From an uncultured Bacteriovorax sp. (GTDB lineage: Bacteria; Bdellovibrionota; Bacteriovoracia; Bacteriovoracales; Bacteriovoracaceae), in the NCBI GenBank assembly GCA_946481315.1, contig CAMLMH010000001.1, positions 682,001 through 746,000 of the forward strand: a DNA stretch of 64,000 nucleotides. The letters run 5' to 3'. Under the pieces are notes generated by a model, which saw nothing but the letters and a program-made list of their open reading frames with translations, made no database searches and was not told where the DNA came from. Numbering within the stretch: the first letter of the stretch is position 1; each line of letters begins with the position of its first letter. Below are positions 17,184 through 27,037 of the stretch, piece by piece. Position numbers and translations under genes: made by a program.

Positions 17184-18271
17184 CGGTTAACTCCCTGGTC
17201 ATCGCGGAAATATTTAATCATCTGAAAGAGCGCAGGGATGGCAATGAAGAGCACGATGACCCCGGTCATGATGCCGATCACTTCTGAAGGGGCTTCCAGT
17301 GCGGATTGAATTTTTCCGCCGGCATATTTCAGAGCGCCCAAAAAGAACGCTGAGATGAAAACACCTGCGGGATGATTTCCTCCGATTAGTGAAACAGCAA
17401 TGCCGTCAAAACCATATCCTTCAAACATGGCCAGAACTGCGATGTTTTTTGAAACTCCCATTACCTGCACGGCACCGGCGAGTCCGGATAAGGCACCGGA
17501 GATAAACATGGAGCTGGTCATTTTTTGTTCGACATTAATACCTGCATGCTCACTGGCCTTAGGATTGAGTCCTACAGCTTTTAATTTAAATCCAAATGTG
17601 GTTTTAGCCAGGACAAACCAGACGATGAGCATTGCAAACAGGGCGACAAAAATTCCGGCGTTCACCGGTGGACGCAGGAACGATTGCCAGAATTCGTGAT
17701 TTGAAAGCCACTCAATTCCGGCATCACTGACTTTCCAGTCTTCAAACAAAGTAATGGATGCAGTAGGTTTGATAAATTCTGAAGCTTCAGTATCCGGACG
17801 GCGAAATCCTTCAACGAAGACGCTGTAGTTGGAAAAATACAATGCGATCCAGTTGAGCATAATGGTGGAGAGAACCTCATGGACACCGAATTTAGCCTTG
17901 AGATAGCCGGAGACCCCTCCATAAAGTCCGGAAGCCATCATGGAAAGAAACATGACCGTCGGGATGTGAAGCCAGATGGGAAGATTAAGTGAGAATCCTA
18001 AAAAGGTCGCAGTCAATGCTCCGATAATAAATTGTCCTTCAGCTCCGATATTGAAAAGTCCTGTGCGGAAAGCAAATGCAACGGACAGACCAGTGAGGAT
18101 AAGGGGAGTAGAGCGGATAATAACGTAGGCCAGATAATTTGGTTTCGCCGAGATTCCTTCCCACATGACCTGATAAGCTTCCAGCGGGGAGATGCCGGAG
18201 AATTTAAGAGTGATAGCACCGGCCAGTAAACCAAAAAAAATGGACAGAAGACTGATCAGTATTTTTTTCAT
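17180..18271 (-). CDS. Nucleoside ABC importer permease (NupP/YufP-like)
   Basis: A 363-residue permease of the BPD_transp_2 family with an N-terminal membrane anchor and about nine further hydrophobic segments. Characteristic motifs include LTGLSVAFAFRTGLFNIGAEGQ and VEGFRRPDTEASEFIKPTA. It forms the transmembrane channel together with the 16302-17183 permease. It overlaps the ATPase gene upstream and the permease gene downstream by 4 bases each, showing tight translational coupling. Confidence 0.9.
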   Translation of the reverse strand: MKKILISLLSIFFGLLAGAITLKFSGISPLEAYQVMWEGISAKPNYLAYVIIRSTPLILTGLSVAFAFRTGLFNIGAEGQFIIGALTATFLGFSLNLPIWLHIPTVMFLSMMASGLYGGVSGYLKAKFGVHEVLSTIMLNWIALYFSNYSVFVEGFRRPDTEASEFIKPTASITLFEDWKVSDAGIEWLSNHEFWQSFLRPPVNAGIFVALFAMLIVWFVLAKTTFGFKLKAVGLNPKASEHAGINVEQKMTSSMFISGALSGLAGAVQVMGVSKNIAVLAMFEGYGFDGIAVSLIGGNHPAGVFISAFFLGALKYAGGKIQSALEAPSEVIGIMTGVIVLFIAIPALFQMIKYFRDDQGVNR

Positions 18272-19815
18272 GTGTGTCTTCCTGTTCTGGCCATAGCGAG
18301 TCCGATTTGCGCTTTTAATTCCTGTTTTTTTGTACTGGCAATAGTGGCGGGATCGATTTCCTGATTAACACTGCCTTCGAAAATAATAGCAATGCGGTCA
18401 CTTAAATTGAGAATTTCGTCGAGTTCGTAAGAGATAAGCAGAATGGCTTTTCCTGAATCGCGAAGTTTTAAGAGTTCATTATGAATGAATTCAATGGCAC
18501 CGACATCGAGTCCGCGGGTAGGCTGATAGGCGACCAGAACATCCGGATTGTGGGCAATTTCTCTCGCAAGGATAATTTTTTGCTGATTTCCCCCTGACAA
18601 TGAGCGGGCGGGACTATGCAAAGAAGGAGAGCGAATATCAAATCGGTTGATTAAAGACTGCGCATGCTGGTCAATGGCCGTATTGTTGATAATGCCAAAA
18701 TGTGAAAAAGGTTTCTTCGAGATATCCGGCAGAACAAAGTTTTCACTGACTTTATAGTCAATGACCAGACCACTTGCCTGGCGATCGGCCGGGATTACGG
18801 AAAGTTTGTTTTCCCGCACGATGGCCGGAGAGGAATTAATAATATTTTTGTTATCGATAATTATTTTTCCGCTGGTTGCTTTTTTTACACCGGCGAGAAT
18901 TTCGGCCAGTTCACTTTGTCCGTTTCCATCAATTCCCGCCAGACCGGTTATTTCTCCCCGACGTAATGTGAGTGAAAAATTCTGAAGAGCGGGAAGACCT
19001 TTTGAATTTGCTGCATTAACAGATTCAATGGAAAGAGCGACAGTGCGGTTTTGTTCATCCATTAACTGATTTTTAAATGAGCCAAGATGAACCTGACGGC
19101 CTACCATTTTAGCGGCAAGCTCTGCTTCACTGGTTGTTGCCACCTCGACTGTTTCAACAAATTTTCCTTTTCTGATAATTGTGCATCGATCGGCAACGGC
19201 CTTGATCTCATGCATTTTATGAGTGATCAGGAAAATGGTTTTTCCGAGTTGTTTGAGGTTCGTAACTATTTTTAAAAATTCTTCAACTTCCTGCGGGGTA
19301 AGGACGGCAGTTGGTTCATCCAGGATGATAATTTCAGCTTCCCGGCAGAGTGTTTTGAGAATTTCAACTCTCTGTTGCATTCCTACGGTGAGATCTTCAA
19401 TCATCTGATCCAGATCTAGATTGAAGTTATACATCTGATTAACTTTTTCAACTTCCCGACGGGCTTTTTTAAAGTCAATGGTGCCTATAATGGTTCGGGG
19501 TTCAATCCCCAGGATAACATTTTCCAAAATAGTAAAAGGACGAATCAGCATGAAGTGCTGATGAACCATGCCAATGCCGTGATTGATGGCATCGCGGGAG
19601 GAACTGAAATTTACGGTTTCACCAAAAATCTTTATTTCCCCGCCGGCATCCGGACGATACATACCAAAAAGAGTACGCATGAGAGTAGACTTTCCTGCGC
19701 CGTTTTCGCCTAAAAGAGCGTGAACTTCTCCTTTTTTTACTGTGAAGGTAAGATCGGAATAGGAAACACATGAGCCGAAACTCTTGGTCAGGTTTCTGAC
19801 TTCAATGGCATTCAT
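18268..19815 (-). CDS. Nucleoside ABC importer ATPase with two ATP-binding domains (NupO/YufO-like)
   Basis: The 515-residue protein carries two fused ATPase domains, as in sugar and nucleoside importers. Domain 1 has an intact Walker A (GENGAGKST, 36-44), a signature LTVGMQQR (about 142-149) and Walker B IIILDEPTA (162-170). Domain 2 has a degenerate Walker A (GIDGNGQSE) but a canonical LSGGNQQK signature, the usual asymmetry in this family. It shares one base with the end of the binding-protein gene (TAATG) and overlaps the next permease by 4 bases. It is the cytoplasmic energising subunit. Confidence 0.93.
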   Translation of the reverse strand: MNAIEVRNLTKSFGSCVSYSDLTFTVKKGEVHALLGENGAGKSTLMRTLFGMYRPDAGGEIKIFGETVNFSSSRDAINHGIGMVHQHFMLIRPFTILENVILGIEPRTIIGTIDFKKARREVEKVNQMYNFNLDLDQMIEDLTVGMQQRVEILKTLCREAEIIILDEPTAVLTPQEVEEFLKIVTNLKQLGKTIFLITHKMHEIKAVADRCTIIRKGKFVETVEVATTSEAELAAKMVGRQVHLGSFKNQLMDEQNRTVALSIESVNAANSKGLPALQNFSLTLRRGEITGLAGIDGNGQSELAEILAGVKKATSGKIIIDNKNIINSSPAIVRENKLSVIPADRQASGLVIDYKVSENFVLPDISKKPFSHFGIINNTAIDQHAQSLINRFDIRSPSLHSPARSLSGGNQQKIILAREIAHNPDVLVAYQPTRGLDVGAIEFIHNELLKLRDSGKAILLISYELDEILNLSDRIAIIFEGSVNQEIDPATIASTKKQELKAQIGLAMARTGRHT

Positions 19816-20825
19816 TATTTTAATGTCTTCACAAATTTAGCGTAATCTTTTTCATTTGCCGGAACTTTTATTTTTCCATCAGTTATTTTCTTTTTCAGCT
19901 CACTGACATCACTCATCAAGGCCATCGGAATCATTTTCATAGTTGTCGGAGCTACATCTACCGCTCCGTCTTTAAGGCCATAGGTAATGGTTGATCCACC
20001 GGCAAATTGTCCTTTGGAGAGATCGCGAACGACATTATAAACGGCATTATCAATTCTTTTCATGCTGGATGTGATCACATTTTTTGGAGCGAGATAGTTT
20101 TGATCGCGGTCAACACCGATGGCGAATTTATTTTTTTCCTTAGCCGCTTCGATAACTCCGTCTCCGACAGCGCCGGCTGCGTGGAAAACGACATCAGCGC
20201 TTTTTCCCATCATTTGATTAGCGATAGCCTTCCCTTTGGCTGCATCAGTAAAAGATTCTGCATGTTGCTCTAAAATAGTAATTTTGGGATTGGCATGTTT
20301 AGCACCAGCTTTGTATCCGTACTGAAAAGCGTGAATGATCGGAACGCTCATTCCTCCGATAAAACCAATCGTGTTGGTTTTCGACATTTTCGCAGCTATG
20401 TAGCCGGCAAGAAAAGCGCCTTCCTCAGCTTTAAACATAACTCCGATGACGTTCTTTGGGGTTTTTTCCCCATAAGAGTAATCAATGATGGCATATTTTT
20501 GTTTCGGGTTTTGTTTAGCGGCAAGTAGAATTGCATCGGCCATTTTAAAGCCAATTCCCCAAATCAGATCATTTTTAGCATCGTACAGAGTTTCTAAATT
20601 GGCAGCATAATCAGCATCTTGTTTTGATTCCTGGTAGCTGACTTTTACACCCATTTCTTTTTTTGTTTTTTGCAGGCCTTCCCACGCCGACTGATTAAAA
20701 GACTGATCGTTAACTCCACCGACATCAGTGACCATCCCTACTTTTAATTGTTGAGCAAAGAGAGGACGGGAAAGAAAAAATGTTGAAAGTAAGGTAACAA
20801 GAAAAACGACGTTTTTTAAAATCAT
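19815..20825 (-). CDS. BMP-family nucleoside-binding protein
   Basis: The extracytoplasmic receptor of the importer, 336 residues from the ATG at 20825. GGGGAA precedes that ATG, so a longer reading to 20852 is rejected. The signal peptide is MILKNVVFLVTLLSTFFLSRPLFAQQ. It has no lipobox Cys, so it is soluble in the periplasm. The BMP/Med family signature GGVNDQSFNQSAWEGLQ and the FIGGMSVPIIHAFQYGYKAGA block are present. As first gene of the operon it is divergent from the efflux operon at 20981. Import of prey or environmental nucleosides is a reasonable inference, not shown. Confidence 0.92.
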   Translation of the reverse strand: MILKNVVFLVTLLSTFFLSRPLFAQQLKVGMVTDVGGVNDQSFNQSAWEGLQKTKKEMGVKVSYQESKQDADYAANLETLYDAKNDLIWGIGFKMADAILLAAKQNPKQKYAIIDYSYGEKTPKNVIGVMFKAEEGAFLAGYIAAKMSKTNTIGFIGGMSVPIIHAFQYGYKAGAKHANPKITILEQHAESFTDAAKGKAIANQMMGKSADVVFHAAGAVGDGVIEAAKEKNKFAIGVDRDQNYLAPKNVITSSMKRIDNAVYNVVRDLSKGQFAGGSTITYGLKDGAVDVAPTTMKMIPMALMSDVSELKKKITDGKIKVPANEKDYAKFVKTLK

Positions 20826-20980
20826 GCATTCCCCAGGGTAAAAGATGACCAAAAGCTATCACTATTCTTAAAAAACGGCTAGATGGATTTACAAATGAAA
20901 CTTTTCTCTGCTTTAATAAGTATACCAAAACACAGAGTATCAATATCAGAAATGTTCTCAATTTCGAACCGAGGTTATCT

Positions 20981-22222
20981 ATGCATACACTCCTTCTGGT
21001 CTTAAGCTTTTTCGCTATGCGCTTCTTGGCCCCGGAAGCGATGGCGGTGACCCTGAGTGAGAGTTATCAAAGTGCACTCAATACGAATGTAACCGAAAAA
21101 ATGAATGATGCCCGAATCAACCAGACTATTGAGCAACGACGCCAGGAAAAAAGTGAGTTTCTTCCCACAATTGGTCTGCGAGGGACATACAACAAACAAG
21201 ACAACAGCGAACGTCAGCAAAACGCAGCCCTCTTTTTAAGTCAATCTCTATACAATGGCGGACGCAACAGTCTGGCCGTGGAAAATGCCAATACCGAAAT
21301 TGAAATTGCCCGGAATGAACGTCAGCTTGATCGCAAAGCGCTGCTCTTAAGAGTGATTGAGGCGTATTACACTTACTTTTTAAACATCAACGATATGAAT
21401 AATCTGGATTTGCTCCGCAAGCAAAGCAAAGAACGGGCCGATGAAATCAGAAAACGGGTTCAAATCGGTAGGTCCCGCAGAGGTGAGCTGCTTCAGGCAG
21501 AGGCTCAACTTGCCGCCGTTGATGCACAGGTCGCCTCCGGTCAGGGATTGTGGAAAGAAAGTGAATCCGTTTTCACATTGCTGACCGGGCTTCCTGTATC
21601 GGCAAAACCGGAAGTCAACATTGCTGAAGGAGTCACTGCTTTTGCCTCTGCAAAAAGCCTGGAGGATTATCTAAGACTGGCTTTTGAACAGGAAGATTTT
21701 AAAAATCGCAAGCTCCAGATTGAGCAACTTAATCGTTCAGTGCAAATCACAAAAACCCATTTTCTGCCAACACTTGATCTGACGTCCAATTATTACCTGG
21801 ACAAAAAAGGAGGAACGACGGCCAGTCGAAATTCAGACTGGGATGTTGGTCTCTCTCTGGTGTTTCCTTTGTATGAAGGAGGAGCATCGGATTCGCTGGT
21901 CAGAGAAACCCTGGAACGCAGAAATGAAGCAACTTATGAATTAAATGATCACGAGAAAACTGTGCAGATTGAAGTCACCCGCAGATATGAAACTTTTCGC
22001 CGCTACAGTGAACAGATCAAAGCTTTTGATCTGGCGATGGAAAAAGGTAAACGCAGCTATGAAGAGGCAGTAAAAGATTATCGCCTGGGTCTTGTATCCA
22101 ACCTGGATGTTTTATCGGCACTAAATATTTATCTGGATAACAAGCGTAATGCGGAAAAGACACGTATTCAGGCAATGATGAGTAAGCAGTTACTGGATGC
22201 AGTAGCAGGAGAACTTAAGTGA
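20981..22222 (+). CDS. TolC-family outer-membrane efflux protein
   Basis: The 413-residue protein has signal peptide MHTLLLVLSFFAMRFLAPEAMA, then two repeats of the outer-membrane efflux (OEP) type. These contain long helices (RRQEKSEFLPTIGLRGTY and KTHFLPTLDLTSNYY as the paired strand-entry motifs) and the LYNGGRNS / LYEGGASDS turns. It should form the trimeric channel that opens to the outside. GAGG lies about 6 bases before the ATG. The last 4 bases overlap the GTG start of the RND pump gene, so the two are coupled. Confidence 0.93.
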   Translation: MHTLLLVLSFFAMRFLAPEAMAVTLSESYQSALNTNVTEKMNDARINQTIEQRRQEKSEFLPTIGLRGTYNKQDNSERQQNAALFLSQSLYNGGRNSLAVENANTEIEIARNERQLDRKALLLRVIEAYYTYFLNINDMNNLDLLRKQSKERADEIRKRVQIGRSRRGELLQAEAQLAAVDAQVASGQGLWKESESVFTLLTGLPVSAKPEVNIAEGVTAFASAKSLEDYLRLAFEQEDFKNRKLQIEQLNRSVQITKTHFLPTLDLTSNYYLDKKGGTTASRNSDWDVGLSLVFPLYEGGASDSLVRETLERRNEATYELNDHEKTVQIEVTRRYETFRRYSEQIKAFDLAMEKGKRSYEEAVKDYRLGLVSNLDVLSALNIYLDNKRNAEKTRIQAMMSKQLLDAVAGELK

Positions 22223-25200
22223 ATATTTCAGCAACTTCAATAAGAAATCCGGTTTTTGCCTGGATGCTCATGATTGCGATGATACTTTTTGGCTGGCTTG
22301 CTTTCAGGCAAATGGGTGTCTCTCAACTTCCCGATGTCGATATTCCGGTTATTAATATCAGTTTAACCTGGGAGGGGGCAAGTCCTGTTGTCGTTGAATC
22401 TGACATCGTAGACATTATTGAAAGTGCAGTTATGTCAGTTGAAGGAGTCGAGTCGATTACATCCTCAATTCGTCGGGGTGGGGCTAACATAACTGTTGAA
22501 TTCGGTCTGGACAGAAATATTGATAATGCTCTCAATGATGTGCAGTCACGTGTATCACAGGCACAACGAAGATTGCCTGATGACGTAGATCCTCCGACCG
22601 TCTCTAAAAGTAATCCTGAAGATCAGCCTATTATGTGGTTGGCGGTAACAGCTGACAACATGACTCCCCGTGATCTCATGGCCTTTGTTCGGGATAATAT
22701 CAAAGATAAATTCCTCACAACTAATGGAGTTGCTGACGTTACCTTGTCAGGTTACCAGGAACCCAATCTTCGGGTTTGGGTATCAGACAAAAAATTGAAA
22801 CAATACCAGCTTACAGTAAATGATATCGTCAGCACAATTAACAGTGAACATAATGAATTGCCTTCGGGTAAATTGGAAAATCAGGAAAAGGAATTTTCAG
22901 TCAGAACTCTGGGAGAGGCTGCCACAGTGGAAGATTTTTCAAAATTATCCATCAATCGAAGAGGAGGCTCAGCTAATTATATTCCATTGCCCCTTTCTGC
23001 TGTAGCCCGCATTGAAGACGGGCTGGAAGATACATCCCGTATATCGAGAGTTATGGGAAAAACATCCATCGGCCTTGGTGTCCGCAAACAGCGAGGATCG
23101 AACGCTGTTGCCGTCGGAGAAGCTATTAAAGAAAAAGTTGCAGAAGTTTCCAAAACCCTGCCCAAAAATATGGGAATAGGAATCAACTTTGATTCGACAA
23201 AATTCATCAAAGAATCTGTTCATGAGCTGACTTTCACTCTGATATTTGCTGCTATTTTGACAGCATTAGTATGCTGGGCATTTCTTGGCTCCTGGTCTGC
23301 TACGTTCAACGTCATCCTGGCGATACCAACATCCATCCTGGGCTCGTTTGTAGTCCTTCACGCTCTTGGTTTTACTCTTAATTACTTCACTTTGCTTGCC
23401 CTCTCGCTTTCTATCGGAATTGTTGTTGATGACGCGATTATGGTTCTGGAAAACATATTCCGGCATTTTGAAATGGGAAAAAGTAAGCGTAAAGCTTCGC
23501 TTGATGGCGCAAAGGAAATTTCATTTGCTGCTTTAGCCGCAACCGTTGCTATTATCGCTATCTTCTTTCCTGTCGCTTATATGAAAGGAATGATCGGTAA
23601 ATATTTCTATCAGTTTGGTGTTACTATATCAGTTGCAGTTTTTCTATCATTAGTCGAAGCCTTGACTCTAACCCCAATGCGAACCAGCCAGTTTATGGAA
23701 AAGCATGAACGCACGACCCGAATTGGCCGCTTTATGGATGAAACGTTTTTCTGGTTTGAAAGACTCTATAAAAAAAGTCTTCCCTGGGTTATCAGACATC
23801 GCTGGACTGTCGTAGTCTTTTCTCTTTTTATTTTCTTCAGCTCATCGGCTCTCATCTTCAAACTAAGAAGAGAATTTACACCTCCGCAAGATCAAAGTTC
23901 AGTCATGATGCGAATTAAAACAAAAGAGGGAGCTTCGCTTTATTACACTGATTCAGTTGTCAAAAACGTCGAAGCTTATTTATTAAAGCGTCCGGAAATA
24001 GAGCGATTCTTTGTTTCGGTAGGAGGATTCGGAGGGGGGAATGCTTCAACCGCCAATATATTTGTCACCCTGAAAGATAAAAACCAGCGGCAACTCAGTC
24101 AGCAGGAATTAATCAATGTCATTCGAAATGATTTTAAAAATTTTAAAGGTGGAAAAGTACTTGTCCAGGATACCTCGCTGTCTTCATTCGGTGGAGGTGG
24201 TGGAAGCAGAGGTTTTCCGGTAGAGATTGCAGTTGCCGGAGCCCGATGGGAAGATTTGATCAGGACCATTGAAGCTACAATGAAAGAAATGGAAGCTAGC
24301 GGAAAATTTCTCGATATCGATTCAAATTATCGGGAAAGTATAAAGGAGCTTGCAATTATACCTGATCGCGATAAGGCTCGGCTGCGAGGTGTCTCTGTCT
24401 CTGACATCGGTGAAACGATGAATGCGCTGGTAGGTGGTGCAGTCGTAGGAAAATTTACCAAAGACGGACATCGTTATGACATCCGTATCCGGATGGAGAA
24501 TATGACCGCCAATCCGGGGGACATTGAAAGAATTAAAAATATAGAACTTAGAAATAATCGTGGTGAATTAATTCGTCTTGCTGAAGTGGCTGATGTGAAA
24601 TTTGTTGATTCACTCCAATCGATTTCGCGTCAGGACCGCATGCGATCACTGCGTATTTATTCCAGTATTAAAGATGGAGTCTCTCAGGCACAGGCCCTCG
24701 AAGAAGCAAATGCAATAGCAAGAAAACATCTCTCACCCGGATCTATGATAATTGAAACAGGTTCTGCTAAAACATTTAACGAGTCCTTCCAGAGTCTGGT
24801 ATTTGTTTTAATTCTCGGAATTGTCATTTCCTATATGGTTCTGGCTTCCCAGTTTAACAGCTTCGTTGATCCGATAACTGTACTTATGGCGCTACCTTTC
24901 TCCGTTTCCGGGGCCTTTGTTGCACTTTTTTTAACCGGGCAGTCGATTAACATTTATTCCATGATCGGGATTATTCTTCTGATGGGGATTGTTAAAAAGA
25001 ATTCAATCTTACTGGTGGATTTTACCAACCAGGTCCGTGACCATGACAAATTACCGATAAATGAAGCTTTGTATGAAGCTTGTCCAAAACGCTTGCGTCC
25101 GATTCTGATGACGTCATTTGCGACGATTGCCGGTGCAATCCCTGCCGCTGTTGCTTTGGGGCCGGGAGCAGAAAGTTTAAAGCCAATGTCCTGGGCGGTG

Positions 25201-25302
25201 ATAGGGGGAGTGTTAGTCTCAACTTTCTTAACATTGTTTGTTGTACCTGCGATTTATTCACTCTTGTCACCAAACATCAGACATGATGAAGTGATTGAAT
25301 AA
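22219..25302 (+). CDS. RND-family (HAE1/AcrB-like) efflux pump
   Basis: The 1027-residue inner-membrane proton antiporter has two halves, each with six membrane helices and a large periplasmic loop. The proton-relay residues are present: Asp404-Asp405 in GIVVDDAIMVLEN and the Lys pair 926-927 in GIVKKNSILLVDF. Translation starts at a GTG (22219) with AGGAG about 8 bases upstream, overlapping the TolC gene. A periplasmic adaptor normally completes such pumps, but none is encoded here. The Gly/Ser-rich stretch FGGGGGSRGF (near residue 660) is unusual. Substrate is unknown; drugs, lipids or small secreted metabolites are possible. Confidence 0.94.
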   Translation: MNISATSIRNPVFAWMLMIAMILFGWLAFRQMGVSQLPDVDIPVINISLTWEGASPVVVESDIVDIIESAVMSVEGVESITSSIRRGGANITVEFGLDRNIDNALNDVQSRVSQAQRRLPDDVDPPTVSKSNPEDQPIMWLAVTADNMTPRDLMAFVRDNIKDKFLTTNGVADVTLSGYQEPNLRVWVSDKKLKQYQLTVNDIVSTINSEHNELPSGKLENQEKEFSVRTLGEAATVEDFSKLSINRRGGSANYIPLPLSAVARIEDGLEDTSRISRVMGKTSIGLGVRKQRGSNAVAVGEAIKEKVAEVSKTLPKNMGIGINFDSTKFIKESVHELTFTLIFAAILTALVCWAFLGSWSATFNVILAIPTSILGSFVVLHALGFTLNYFTLLALSLSIGIVVDDAIMVLENIFRHFEMGKSKRKASLDGAKEISFAALAATVAIIAIFFPVAYMKGMIGKYFYQFGVTISVAVFLSLVEALTLTPMRTSQFMEKHERTTRIGRFMDETFFWFERLYKKSLPWVIRHRWTVVVFSLFIFFSSSALIFKLRREFTPPQDQSSVMMRIKTKEGASLYYTDSVVKNVEAYLLKRPEIERFFVSVGGFGGGNASTANIFVTLKDKNQRQLSQQELINVIRNDFKNFKGGKVLVQDTSLSSFGGGGGSRGFPVEIAVAGARWEDLIRTIEATMKEMEASGKFLDIDSNYRESIKELAIIPDRDKARLRGVSVSDIGETMNALVGGAVVGKFTKDGHRYDIRIRMENMTANPGDIERIKNIELRNNRGELIRLAEVADVKFVDSLQSISRQDRMRSLRIYSSIKDGVSQAQALEEANAIARKHLSPGSMIIETGSAKTFNESFQSLVFVLILGIVISYMVLASQFNSFVDPITVLMALPFSVSGAFVALFLTGQSINIYSMIGIILLMGIVKKNSILLVDFTNQVRDHDKLPINEALYEACPKRLRPILMTSFATIAGAIPAAVALGPGAESLKPMSWAVIGGVLVSTFLTLFVVPAIYSLLSPNIRHDEVIE

Positions 25303-25802
25303 TGAAAAATCCAGTCATCACATTGCAGGAAAATGCTTCCGATTTTTTTGATAAAATTCAAAAGAAAAATCCGGGAGAGATGGAGTGTAAGGCCGGTTGC
25401 TCAAAGTGCTGTATGACAGATATCAGCGTCTTTGACATAGAAGCTGACCGAATAGAAGAGTGGTTGAGCATGCAGCCAGATGAAGTTAAAGAACGATTAA
25501 AACAATTGTGGCTGGCGCCGGTAGAGTCTGGTGCCTGTACTTTTCTCTATGCAGGACAATGTTCTATTTACGAAGCCCGGCCTCTCATTTGCCGTACGCA
25601 GGGACTACCTTTGTATGTAGCTTCTGAAAATGTCCTGGATTACTGCCCGTTGAATTTTAAAAACGGTGATCCGGAGAAAGGGGACTGGCTAAATCTGGAA
25701 CGCATGAACACGCTTCTTTCCTTTGCTGCTAAATCAACTCAGCGGGAAGGAAGAGTGAGGCTAAAAAAACTTAAGACCAAACTTTTAGAAAGTCTTACTT
25801 AA
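25302..25802 (+). CDS. YkgJ-family cysteine-cluster protein
   Basis: The 166-residue cytoplasmic protein has the Cys arrangement of the YkgJ (CxxCxxxCC) family, which is predicted to bind zinc or an iron-sulfur cluster: Cys29, Cys33, Cys36 and Cys37 in CKAGCSKCC, CTFLYAGQCSIYEARPLICR, and a late Cys in DYCPLNF. The molecular role of the family is unknown. Its ATG shares one base with the RND stop (TAATG), so it belongs to the efflux operon, an uncommon partner. The last 8 bases overlap the convergent carboxypeptidase gene. Confidence 0.85.
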   Translation: MKNPVITLQENASDFFDKIQKKNPGEMECKAGCSKCCMTDISVFDIEADRIEEWLSMQPDEVKERLKQLWLAPVESGACTFLYAGQCSIYEARPLICRTQGLPLYVASENVLDYCPLNFKNGDPEKGDWLNLERMNTLLSFAAKSTQREGRVRLKKLKTKLLESLT

Positions 25803-26871
25803 GTGCCCGCTCCATAAAACGCAGAAGGGCCGGACGGTTTTGTTGCCAGTAATAATCTACTTTAGAATAATCCGGCCATTTTTCATCTGAAAGTTCAACG
25901 GTAAGCTGAACATCACCACGATAAAAAATACTCCAATCCTGCATTCCTCCGTTTACTTCGTACCAGGCGTAGCCATTGGTAATTCCATTTTCAAACGCTG
26001 TCGATGTTCCTATATAGGAAGCAAGTCCGGCATATTCGAGACTCAACTCTTTTACCAGATACTCTTCTTTATAAGCCTCTGGTGAAGTGTCCCATGGGTA
26101 ATTAACGACTTCTGCTCCTCCGTGGAAATTAGCAGAGAGTTTAAAATTTCTGCTTTTTTGCCAGTTCATCACTGCAATAGTTTCCGGCTGCCGGCCATCT
26201 GTTTTATCGACATTGTCAGAAGTAGAAAAATCCGGAAAGTTGCGGTTAAGATCGATGTATTTACTGTTACCGCGGGTGCCATTAGCAGCTCCGTCTGGAT
26301 TCATCGAAGGCATAATATAAATCTGAAGATTGTTCATCAGGTTTGTAACCTGAGGATCTTTATTATCATTAATGAGCAGATCTCTTATCAGGCGAACCAT
26401 TAATTCCCGACCTACAATTTCATCACCATGCATATTGGCGATGAATTTAAATTCAGGCCGTTTGTCATCGACATTTACATTACGGGAAATTTTCATCACC
26501 CACAGATCACGCCCCTTCGCTGACTTCCCGATTGAAAATAGTCTTGCCGTTTGTGGAAACTTTTGGGCGAGAGTTTTTAGCTCTTTTTCAATTTCTTCGG
26601 GAGTGGGATAGGCAGAGCGCGTTTTAGAGCTGGCCACATCTTGGGGAGAAAACTTAATTTTATTGGATTTTAAAAACTGCGCTGTTCCGGGAGGACCATA
26701 AACTTCATAACCATCGCTTTTGATATGGTCTATTGTAAGCTCCGGTCTTGATTTAATCAGCTCGAATGTTTGCTGATCGCTGATGGGTACCCACAGGGAT
26801 TCGGCAACGTTTTGAGCGTAAAGCGGGGATTGAATGAATAGTGCGAAAACAAGTATTTTAAGATTCTTCAT
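25795..26871 (-). CDS. Secreted M14-family zinc carboxypeptidase
   Basis: A 358-residue secreted peptidase (signal peptide MKNLKILVFALFIQSPLYAQ) that should trim C-terminal residues from peptides outside the cytoplasm. The zinc ligands are His148 and Glu151 in MHGDEIVGRE and His250 in FHGGAEV. DLNRNFPDF (about 207-215), Tyr304 in YEVNGGMQDW and the general base Glu326 in TVELSDE complete the active site. The closest match is the carboxypeptidase D/E/M-like branch. Use in digesting external or prey protein is inference. The 3' end overlaps ykgJ by 8 bases. Confidence 0.93.
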   Translation of the reverse strand: MKNLKILVFALFIQSPLYAQNVAESLWVPISDQQTFELIKSRPELTIDHIKSDGYEVYGPPGTAQFLKSNKIKFSPQDVASSKTRSAYPTPEEIEKELKTLAQKFPQTARLFSIGKSAKGRDLWVMKISRNVNVDDKRPEFKFIANMHGDEIVGRELMVRLIRDLLINDNKDPQVTNLMNNLQIYIMPSMNPDGAANGTRGNSKYIDLNRNFPDFSTSDNVDKTDGRQPETIAVMNWQKSRNFKLSANFHGGAEVVNYPWDTSPEAYKEEYLVKELSLEYAGLASYIGTSTAFENGITNGYAWYEVNGGMQDWSIFYRGDVQLTVELSDEKWPDYSKVDYYWQQNRPALLRFMERALK

Positions 26872-26964
26872 TCAATTAAGTTTAGCTGATCCTGCAATAT
26901 ACGAAAGTCACAGCAAATGAATGTATGAAAATAAGAGAAAGCGAATTTCTCAGGTATTGTTTCA

Positions 26965-26993
26965 TTGACCCGGACGCATGCCTGCGGTAAATT
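26965..26993 (+). promoter_or_regulatory. Candidate sigma-70 promoter for the MscS-like gene
   Basis: TTGACC (26965-26970) and TAAATT (26988-26993) are separated by exactly 17 bases in the 166-base gap before the gene at 27038. Predicted transcript start is near 27000. Confidence 0.55.
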
Positions 26994-27037
26994 TTGAAAG
27001 CCCCTAATACGTCATTTTCTCCGGAGCACACATAAGA

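Noticed and set aside
22219..25302. Reading the RND protein as SecDF-like or a lipid transporter
   Set aside because: The Asp pair in helix 4, the Lys in helix 10, the length near 1030 and the tandem-repeat layout fit HAE1/AcrB pumps instead.
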